A program made the translations under genes and the position numbers. DNA of 8,809 bases from assembly GCA_039817245.1 (NCBI GenBank), contig JBCBWF010000202.1, positions 1 to 8,809 on the forward strand. Reading direction: 5' to 3'. Under the pieces are notes generated by a model. The model worked only from the letters and a program-made list of their open reading frames with translations, was not told the DNA's origin and did no database searches. Origin of the DNA: Thermohalobaculum sp039817245. Lineage in GTDB: Bacteria; Pseudomonadota; Alphaproteobacteria; Rhodobacterales; Rhodobacteraceae. Of this stretch, positions 1 through 5,383 are shown piece by piece (positions within the stretch are counted from its first letter, which is position 1; the number at the start of each line of letters is the position of its first letter).

Positions 1-3000
1 ACCGCGCGCGGATGGTGCTGGTCTTCGTCCTCATCTCCGTCGCCGCCGGCTTCGTCGCCTATGTCTCGCTCCCCAAGGAGGGCGCGCCGGATATCGACAT
101 CCCGACGCTTTACATCTCCGTCGCCCTGCCGGGCATCTCCGCCTCCGATGCCGAGCGCCTCATCGTCAAGCCGCTGGAGACCGAGCTGCGCGGCGTCGAG
201 GGCCTGAAGGAGATGAGCGGCATCGGCACGGAGGGCCATGCCAGCGTCCTCCTCGAATTCGACTTCGGCTGGGACCAGCCCGCCATCCTCGCCGAGGTGC
301 GCGACCGGGTGAACCGTGCGGAGGCCGAGTTCCCGGACGATGCCGAGGAGCCGCGCATCGACGAGGTCAATCTCAGCGAGTTCCCGATCATCGTGGTCTC
401 GCTCTCCGGCGCCGTGCCGGAGCGCACGCTTCTCCGCCTCGCCAAGGACCTGCAGCGCGGGATCGAGGCCAACCCGTCCGTGCTGGAGGCCAAGCTCACC
501 GGCCATCGCGACGAGATGGTCGAGGTGCTGATCGATCCGCTGCGCATGGAGAGCTACGACGTCACGCTGCGCGACCTCTTCGACGTGGTGGACCAGAACA
601 ACCTGCTCGTCGCCGCGGGCCAGGTGGAGAGCGCCACGGGCGCCTTCTCCGTCAGCGTGCCCGGCGCCTTCCGCGAGGCGAGCGACGTGAACGACCTGCC
701 GGTGAAGGTCTCCGGCGACCGGGTGGTGCGCCTCGGCGATATCGCCGAGATCCGCCGCACCTTCGAGGACGCCGAGGGGGCCGCGCGCCTGAATGGCGCG
801 CGCGCCATCTCGCTGCGCGTCTCCAAGCGCATCGGCGAGAACATCATCTCCACCACCGCCGCGATCCGCGCCGCCGTCGAGGCCGAGACCGCCACCTGGC
901 CCGACCCGCTCCGCCAGGCCGTGCAGGTGGATTTCTCGATGGATGAGAGCGTCTGGGTCAACGACATGGTGAGCCAGCTCGAGAGCTCCGTGCTGACCGC
1001 GGTGGTGCTCGTGATGCTCGTCGTGCTCGCCTCGCTCGGCGTCCGCTCGGCGCTGCTGGTCGGGGTCGCGATCCCCTCCTCGTTCCTGCTGACCTTCGCG
1101 CTCATGCAGGTGCTCGGCATGAGCGTGAACAACATGACGATGTTCGGCCTCATCCTCGCCGTCGGCATGCTGGTGGACGGAGCGATCGTGGTGGTGGAGT
1201 ACGCAGACAAGCGCATCGCCGCGGGCTCGGGCCCCATGAGCGCCTATACCGAGGCCGCCAAGCGCATGTTCTGGCCCATCGTCGCCTCCACGGCGACGAC
1301 GCTCTGCGCCTTCCTGCCCATGCTGTTCTGGCCGGGCATGGCGGGCGAGTTCATGGGCCAGCTGCCGGTCACCATCATCTTCGTGCTCACCGCCTCACTG
1401 ATCGTGGCACTCCTCTACCTGCCCGTCCTCGGCGGCGTATCTGGGCGCGTCACGCGCTTCTTCGGCCGCCTCGCGATCCGGCAGAGGGGCGCGCCCGCGG
1501 GCCCGCCCGCCCCCTATCGGCGCAGCCTCTTCGGCCGCGCCATGGAGCAGATCGTGCTCAACCCGGTCGGCCCCTTCGTCGCCATCGCCCTCGCCATCGG
1601 CGCCATCGTCGCGGTCTTCGGCTGGTATGGCGAGAACGCCAAGGGCGTGCAGTTCTTCACCGATGTGAGCGCCGAGCGCGCCATCGTCCATGTGCGCGCG
1701 CGCGGCAATCTCAGCGTCGAAGAGCGCGACCGCCTCGTCAGCCTCGTCGAGGCGCGGATCCTGGCGGTGGACGGGCTCGCCTCGGTCTTCGCCTTCACCG
1801 GCACCTCCGGCGGCGGCCTGGGCGCGGAGGGCCCGCCCGACGCCATCGGCCAGGTGCAGATCGAGCTCGAACCCTGGCGCCTGCGCGATCCCGAGCACGA
1901 TGCGCTCGCGGCAGTGCGCGCCGCGGTGGCCGACCTGCCGGGCATCTATGCGGAGGTCGCCGAGCAGGAGGAGGGCCCGACCCAGGGCAAGCCGCTGCAG
2001 CTCGAGCTCCGCGGGCGCGACTGGGCCGCACTCAACCAGGCCGCCGAGATCGCCCGCGCGCGCTTCGAGGCGACAGAGGGCCTCGTCGATATCGACGACA
2101 CCCGGCCGCTGCCTGGTATCGAATGGCAGATCGCGGTCGACCGCGCCGTCGCGGGGCGCTACGGCGCCGATATCGGCACCGTGGGCCCCTTCGTGCAGTT
2201 CGTCACACGCGGTGCGATGCTCGACGAGATCCGGCCCGACGATCTCGACGAGGAGATCGATATCCGCGTCCGCTTCCCCGAGGCCGCGCGCACGCTCGAC
2301 ACGCTCGACAGCCTGAAGATCGCCACCGATCGCGGCAGCGTGCCGCTCGACAACTTCATCACCCGCGCGGCGCGTCCCAAGCTCGGCGAGATCCAGCGCC
2401 GCGACGGCGAGCGCTTCTTCCTGGTGCGCGCGGATGTGGACGCCGCAACCTCCGACATCGCCCGCATCGAAGAGATAGAGGCCTGGATCGCCGAGGAGGC
2501 CCCGTTCCCGGCCGGCATCTCCGCGCGCTTCACCGGCGACCGCGAGGAGCAGGCGGAGAGCATGAACTTCCTCGCCAAGGCCTTCGCCGGCGCGCTGGGG
2601 CTGATGTTCGTGATCCTGCTCGCCCAGTTCAACTCAGTCTACAACGCGGTCCTCGTGCTCTCGGCGGTTGTGATGTCCGTGGCGGGGGTGCTGATCGGCA
2701 TGGTGGTGATGGGCCAGCAGTTCTCCATCATCATGACCGGGATCGGCATCGTCGCGCTCGCGGGCATCGTGGTGAACAACAACATCGTGCTGATCGACAG
2801 CTTCCAGGACTTCTCGCGCCGGCTGCCGGTGCTCGAAGCGATCATCCGCACGGCCGAGGACCGGCTGCGCCCGGTGCTGCTCACCACCATCACAACCATG
2901 GCGGGCCTTGCGCCGATGATGTTCGCGGCATCGCTCGACTTCGGCGCAGGGCGCGTGTCCTTCGGCGCCCCCTCGGCCCAGATGTGGGTGCAGCTCGCCA

Positions 3001-3278
3001 CCGCCGTGGTCTGGGGCCTCGGCTTCGCAACGCTGCTCACGCTCGTGGTGACGCCCGCGGCGCTGGCCGCCCGGGTCTGGGCGCTGGAGGGCGGCGTGCT
3101 CTCGCTCCGCCTCGCCTGGCACAGCCTCTACGCGCTCTTCGTGCGCGCGCATCGCGAGCACCCGTTCCTGCGCGACCGCCGCCTCCGCCGCGCGCTGGTC
3201 AATCGCCAGAAGGAGACGGGTACCGAGATCATCTGGGAGAGCCCGCGCCCCTGGCCCGCGCTGCGCGCCGCCGAATAG
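1..3278 (+). CDS. RND-family efflux transporter permease (AcrB/AcrD/AcrF superfamily), 5' end cut by window edge
   Basis: This is an inner-membrane proton-driven pump subunit that would work with a periplasmic fusion protein and an outer-membrane channel; the substrate cannot be told. Residue numbers count from the ATG at 12. The frame stays open to the left edge, and the codons before that ATG read Arg-Ala-Arg, so it is probably internal and about a dozen residues are missing. Visible parts are TM1 (1-20) followed by the PKEGAPDIDIP motif, a first periplasmic domain (about 30-320), a TM bundle (325-475), a TM segment near 520-540, a second periplasmic domain (about 545-850) and a final TM bundle (855-1022). 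A cytosolic tail of about 65 residues follows. The TM4 motif reads VDGAIVVVE, with Asp389 kept and Gly390 at the second Asp position of AcrB; TM10 reads VVNNNIVLID, with Asn where AcrB has its relay Lys. RLRPVLLTT (951-959) is retained. The stop is TAG. The RND permease assignment is firm; the subfamily is uncertain. Confidence 0.95.
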   Translation, partial: RARMVLVFVLISVAAGFVAYVSLPKEGAPDIDIPTLYISVALPGISASDAERLIVKPLETELRGVEGLKEMSGIGTEGHASVLLEFDFGWDQPAILAEVRDRVNRAEAEFPDDAEEPRIDEVNLSEFPIIVVSLSGAVPERTLLRLAKDLQRGIEANPSVLEAKLTGHRDEMVEVLIDPLRMESYDVTLRDLFDVVDQNNLLVAAGQVESATGAFSVSVPGAFREASDVNDLPVKVSGDRVVRLGDIAEIRRTFEDAEGAARLNGARAISLRVSKRIGENIISTTAAIRAAVEAETATWPDPLRQAVQVDFSMDESVWVNDMVSQLESSVLTAVVLVMLVVLASLGVRSALLVGVAIPSSFLLTFALMQVLGMSVNNMTMFGLILAVGMLVDGAIVVVEYADKRIAAGSGPMSAYTEAAKRMFWPIVASTATTLCAFLPMLFWPGMAGEFMGQLPVTIIFVLTASLIVALLYLPVLGGVSGRVTRFFGRLAIRQRGAPAGPPAPYRRSLFGRAMEQIVLNPVGPFVAIALAIGAIVAVFGWYGENAKGVQFFTDVSAERAIVHVRARGNLSVEERDRLVSLVEARILAVDGLASVFAFTGTSGGGLGAEGPPDAIGQVQIELEPWRLRDPEHDALAAVRAAVADLPGIYAEVAEQEEGPTQGKPLQLELRGRDWAALNQAAEIARARFEATEGLVDIDDTRPLPGIEWQIAVDRAVAGRYGADIGTVGPFVQFVTRGAMLDEIRPDDLDEEIDIRVRFPEAARTLDTLDSLKIATDRGSVPLDNFITRAARPKLGEIQRRDGERFFLVRADVDAATSDIARIEEIEAWIAEEAPFPAGISARFTGDREEQAESMNFLAKAFAGALGLMFVILLAQFNSVYNAVLVLSAVVMSVAGVLIGMVVMGQQFSIIMTGIGIVALAGIVVNNNIVLIDSFQDFSRRLPVLEAIIRTAEDRLRPVLLTTITTMAGLAPMMFAASLDFGAGRVSFGAPSAQMWVQLATAVVWGLGFATLLTLVVTPAALAARVWALEGGVLSLRLAWHSLYALFVRAHREHPFLRDRRLRRALVNRQKETGTEIIWESPRPWPALRAAE

Positions 3279-3318
3279 CCGCTCGCGTCGCGGGAGGAGA
3301 GCGCAAACGCCCACCGGC

Positions 3319-3341
3319 GGTCCCGCGCTCGACCCGGGACC
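3319..3341 (-). repeat. REP-like palindrome, copy 1 (inverted orientation, degenerate)
   Basis: Read on the - strand this 23-bp element matches the perfect copy at 5298-5320 at 21 of 23 positions. One difference creates a C:C mismatch in the 9-bp stem and the other lies in the loop. It starts 40 bp after the RND stop codon. The adjoining bases CTC continue the match to the GAGG that precedes the other copies. Together with copy 2 it could form a larger imperfect hairpin of about 25 bp per arm (3319-3343 with 3363-3387, roughly 19 of 25 positions pairing, more with G:U). Confidence 0.75.
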
Positions 3342-3364
3342 TCGGCGACGGTCACGGTCAAGGA

Positions 3365-3387
3365 GGCTCCGGGTCAAGCCCGGAGCC
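3365..3387 (+). repeat. REP-like palindrome, copy 2
   Basis: A perfect hairpin: arm GGCTCCGGG, loop TCAAG, arm CCCGGAGCC. It is preceded by TCAAGGAGG (3358-3366), the same left flank as the copy at 5298. Compared with that copy, stem positions 3 and 4 are changed and both partner bases are changed to match, so the stem is kept while the sequence drifts. It lies between the convergent RND and Sel1 genes and could act in transcription termination or mRNA 3'-end protection. That role is inferred. Confidence 0.8.
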
Positions 3388-3434
3388 CCGACAAGCGCCC
3401 GCGCCCGCCCACGTCATGATGGGCAAAAGGATGA

Positions 3435-3449
3435 GAACTTTTGGTGAAC
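3435..3449. promoter_or_regulatory. Possible LexA (SOS) box, GAAC-N7-GAAC
   Basis: The sequence is GAAC, then TTTTGGT, then GAAC. The reverse complement is GTTC-N7-GTTC, the direct-repeat operator established for alphaproteobacterial LexA. It sits in a locally AT-richer patch (about 3418-3465) between two convergent genes, so no annotated start lies downstream on either strand within the gap. The spacing and half-sites are exact, but with only 8 fixed bases a chance match somewhere in a window of this size is quite possible. Without a clear target gene the call stays tentative. Confidence 0.3.
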
Positions 3450-3554
3450 AAACACGGGCGCGGACCTTACGAAGTCGTGCCCGGGCGCTCACCCAACATT
3501 CAGAAAATGCGGGCAATCCTGTCGCGGGAGGGCAGGAGCGATGGCGCGCGCCGC

Positions 3555-4172
3555 TCAGTAGTAGTAGTACCCGGCATACCCCGTCCGCCAGTAGCCGTAG
3601 TACCGCGAGCGGTACCAGTAGCCATAGGTGTAGGCCTGGCGCCAGCGCGCCAGCGCGGTCTGGAACCGGTCCTCATTTGCCCGAAGCTCGCGCGCATCGT
3701 TCAGAAGCCGCGTGCTCTCCCGGTCTCCCGCCGCGGAGGCGAGCTCCAGCCACTGCACCGCTTCCTGATAATCCGGCCCCTGCTCCTCCAGCCCGGTCAG
3801 ATAGATCCGCCCCAGCGCGGCCTGCGCGCGCCGGTCCCCGCGCTCCCCCGCATCGCGCATCCACTGGATCGCCTGGTAGGGGTTCCGCCGGATCCCGTCG
3901 CCGCGCATGTAGCGCATGCCGAGGTCGTAAGCCGCGCGCGGATCCGCCTCCGCCTCGGCGATCAGGAGCGGCAGCCGCCCCTCCGGATCCTCGTCCGGCA
4001 CCGCTGTCGCCGGATCGAAAGTCGTGGTCCCGATCGGCACGTCGCGGCAGACCGTCCCCTCGCACACCGTCATCAGCCCCTCCGCGGGCCCTCCGGTGGT
4101 GCTGGCCTGGCACCCTGCCATCACAATCGCGAAAAACGGCCACACTCCCCAAAGCAGGCACTTTTTCAACAT
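3555..4172 (-). CDS. Sel1-repeat (TPR-like) lipoprotein with Tyr-rich C-terminus
   Basis: A 205-residue protein. The chosen ATG at 4172 gives Met-Leu-Lys-Lys, a hydrophobic stretch and a lipobox Val-Met-Ala-Gly-Cys21, with Gln at +2, so an outer-membrane lipoprotein is predicted. A Shine-Dalgarno-like GGTGGA (4179-4184 on the complement) lies 6 nt upstream. The frame is open further upstream, but that extension overlaps the divergent csgG-like gene and would bury the signal peptide. After the lipobox come a short CEGTVC motif (Cys37, Cys42), then about two Sel1-like repeats (roughly 79-114 and 115-150) carrying the ALG-x-Y and A-x-x-W patterns. These helical repeats usually mediate protein-protein contacts. 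The tail from 180 to 205 has 12 Tyr and 2 Trp and ends in four Tyr. It is transcribed divergently from the csgG-like gene. The partner and function are unknown. Confidence 0.88.
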   Translation of the reverse strand: MLKKCLLWGVWPFFAIVMAGCQASTTGGPAEGLMTVCEGTVCRDVPIGTTTFDPATAVPDEDPEGRLPLLIAEAEADPRAAYDLGMRYMRGDGIRRNPYQAIQWMRDAGERGDRRAQAALGRIYLTGLEEQGPDYQEAVQWLELASAAGDRESTRLLNDARELRANEDRFQTALARWRQAYTYGYWYRSRYYGYWRTGYAGYYYY

Positions 4173-4277
4173 GGTCTGTCCACCAACCCTCAAATACGGT
4201 TTCCCCGGTGTCATTGTTGCGCGTGACCGGTCGGTTCGATTCGGACGCGTCGAAACTAGCCTAACCCGGAGGGTAAG
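4173..4277. promoter_or_regulatory. Divergent promoter region between two lipoprotein genes
   Basis: This 105-bp gap separates two genes that start away from each other, so it must hold both promoters unless one lies inside a gene. It is less GC-rich than the genes. I see no strong sigma-70 pair on either strand; TTGTTG at 4214-4219 is the best -35-like hexamer on the + strand but lacks a good -10. A small inverted repeat, TTCGA at 4235-4239 and TCGAA at 4250-4254, could be an operator but is short. That the region holds promoters follows from gene layout, not from motif evidence. Confidence 0.5.
4268..4273 (+). promoter_or_regulatory. Ribosome binding site of the csgG-like gene
   Basis: GGAGGG sits 4 nt before the ATG at 4278. 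It is a strong Shine-Dalgarno match and fixes the start that gives the intact lipoprotein signal peptide. Confidence 0.7.
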
Positions 4278-5090
4278 ATGGGTCATCACGTCAAATTCAT
4301 TGGAGCGCTTGTGCTGTCGGGGCTGCTCGCGGGCTGCATGGGCGGTTCGGTCTCGCAGGGCACGGGCGGCACCGCGATATCGGGCTCGACCGGCGGCGCG
4401 ACGTCGGTGAACGCCTCCTCCAATCTCGAGCGCTGCCCCGAGACGCTCGGCACCCTCGCGGTCGATGACGGCCGGCAATACGCCTGGTGGGGCCGCTTCA
4501 GCTCCGCCACCGGCGTGACCTCGATCGAGCCCCTGCTCCGCCTCGCCGCCCAGCAGTCCAACTGCTTCGTGGTCACCTCGATCGGCAACACCCGGCTCGA
4601 CAGCCGGATGACGAATATCACGCTGCAGCAGCGCAACTCGGGCGAGTTCCGCGCCGGCTCCAACCAGCAGAAGGGCCAGCGCGTCGCGGCGGACTACTTC
4701 CTCGAACCCAACATCATCATCAACAACGACGCGACGGGCGGCCTGGCCGCGGGGGCCGGCGCGCTGATCGGCGGCGCGCTCGGCGCGGTCGCGGGCTCGC
4801 TCCAGACCAAGAACTCGGTGGTGACGCTCTCGCTCTTCGACATCCGCAGCCAGGTGCAGATCGCGGCCTCCGAGGGCAGCTCGACGGCGACGAACTACGG
4901 TGCGGCCATCGCGGGCTTCGGCGGCGGCGCTGGCGGCACGCTTGGCGGCTACTCGCGCACGCCCGAGGGCAAGGCGACCGTGGCGGCCTTCGTCGACTCC
5001 TATAACGGCATGGTCCGGGCGCTGCGCAACTACCGCGCCCAGAACGTCCGCGGCGGCCTCGGCACCGGCGGCACGCTCAAGGTCAACTGA
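4278..5090 (+). CDS. CsgG/HfaB-like outer-membrane lipoprotein
   Basis: A 270-residue protein with a lipoprotein signal ending Leu-Leu-Ala-Gly-Cys20, then a Gly/Ser/Thr-rich linker (21-49). The rest follows the CsgG order: a first strand LGTLAVDD (57-64), helix and strand EPLLRLAAQQSNCFVV (84-99), the AADYFLEPNI segment (137-146), VVTLSLFDIRS (181-191) and a C-terminal helix SYNGMVRALRNY (241-252). CsgG forms the curli secretion channel and HfaB a holdfast-anchor secretion factor. No csgA, B, E or F-like gene is in this window, so a curli role is not supported. Two Gly/Ala-rich stretches (154-174 and 207-225) fall where CsgG has its two transmembrane hairpins. The protein is transcribed divergently from the Sel1 lipoprotein. 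CsgG-fold membership is inferred from motif order; pore formation is uncertain. Confidence 0.82.
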   Translation: MGHHVKFIGALVLSGLLAGCMGGSVSQGTGGTAISGSTGGATSVNASSNLERCPETLGTLAVDDGRQYAWWGRFSSATGVTSIEPLLRLAAQQSNCFVVTSIGNTRLDSRMTNITLQQRNSGEFRAGSNQQKGQRVAADYFLEPNIIINNDATGGLAAGAGALIGGALGAVAGSLQTKNSVVTLSLFDIRSQVQIAASEGSSTATNYGAAIAGFGGGAGGTLGGYSRTPEGKATVAAFVDSYNGMVRALRNYRAQNVRGGLGTGGTLKVN

Positions 5091-5096
5091 TCCGCA

Positions 5097-5116
5097 TCCC
5101 GGCGGCGCGGCCGGGA
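5097..5116 (+). terminator. Stem-loop just after the csgG-like stop codon
   Basis: TCCCGGC, loop GGCGCG, GCCGGGA form a perfect 7-bp GC-rich stem starting 7 nt past the TGA. No U-run follows, so it is not a classical intrinsic terminator; it may slow 3' decay or act in Rho-assisted termination. A second small hairpin (CCGGC-GCG-GCCGG, 5139-5151) lies downstream. Confidence 0.4.
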
Positions 5117-5251
5117 GAACCGCCAAGGACCGGGCGCTCCGGCGCGGCCGGGCCCCCCGCGCGAGGAACCCCGCTGGGGTGTGGTGCGCGGGTAATGCAC
5201 GGGGCCGCGCCGCGGCCCGATTCCGCCTGCCTCGCGTCCGGTCGAAGGCGG

Positions 5252-5280
5252 CTCAGGGAGGTCCCGGGTCAAGCCCGGGA
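5252..5280 (+). repeat. REP-like palindrome with left flank, copy 3
   Basis: The core hairpin is at 5262-5280: TCCCGGG, loop TCAAG, CCCGGGA, a perfect 7-bp stem. With its left flank (CTCAGGGAGG) it matches the next copy at 28 of 29 positions; the two are direct repeats with a 38-bp period. It lies between the convergent csgG-like and atm1 genes. Confidence 0.8.
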
Positions 5281-5289
5281 GTTCGCCGT

Positions 5290-5320
5290 CTCAAGGAGGT
5301 CCCGGGTCAAGCCCGGGACC
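5290..5320 (+). repeat. REP-like palindrome with left flank, copy 4 (most perfect)
   Basis: The core at 5298-5320 is a perfect 9-bp stem: GGTCCCGGG, loop TCAAG, CCCGGGACC. It is preceded by TCAAGGAGG at 5291-5299, identical to the flank of the copy at 3365. It ends 63 bp before the atm1 stop on the other strand, so the hairpin would also form in read-through RNA from that gene. This type of palindrome (TCCCGGG...CCCGGGA around TCAAG/CTTGA) is familiar from intergenic regions of many alphaproteobacteria. Confidence 0.82.
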
Positions 5321-5383
5321 AGCGAGGGGCAGACCTCTCGCCCATCCTCCGGCGCGGCCCGGCGGCGACCGGCAGGAACAGGG

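Noticed and set aside
12..14. ATG as the true start of the RND gene.
   Set aside because: It is preceded in frame by Arg-Ala-Arg at the window edge, and family members usually have a short N-terminal stretch ending this way before TM1, so the real start is probably upstream.
3418..3555. Possible small + strand genes starting at 3418 (ATG ATG) or 3441 in the convergent gap, downstream of the LexA-like motif.
   Set aside because: Both frames run on deep into the antisense of the Sel1 gene, no Shine-Dalgarno stands before them, and the peptides show no recognisable features.
4235..4254. Inverted repeat TTCGA/TCGAA as a transcription factor operator.
   Set aside because: Five-base arms with a 10-bp spacer are too weak to call; mentioned only within the divergent promoter region.
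2123..4264. Very long + strand open frame of over 700 codons spanning the RND 3' end, the gap and the Sel1 gene.
   Set aside because: It crosses two well-supported genes in other frames, and its product is Arg/Pro/Ala-rich low-complexity sequence typical of shadow frames at very high GC.
4173..5126. N-terminal extension of the Sel1 frame to an upstream start at 5126.
   Set aside because: It would run antisense through the csgG-like gene and bury a clear lipoprotein signal peptide. The ATG at 4172 has a good ribosome binding site.
5252..5320. Start of a CRISPR array.
   Set aside because: Only two units of about 29 bp with a 9-bp spacer, the same element occurs elsewhere in inverted orientation, and no cas gene is near; it fits a REP-like palindrome instead.
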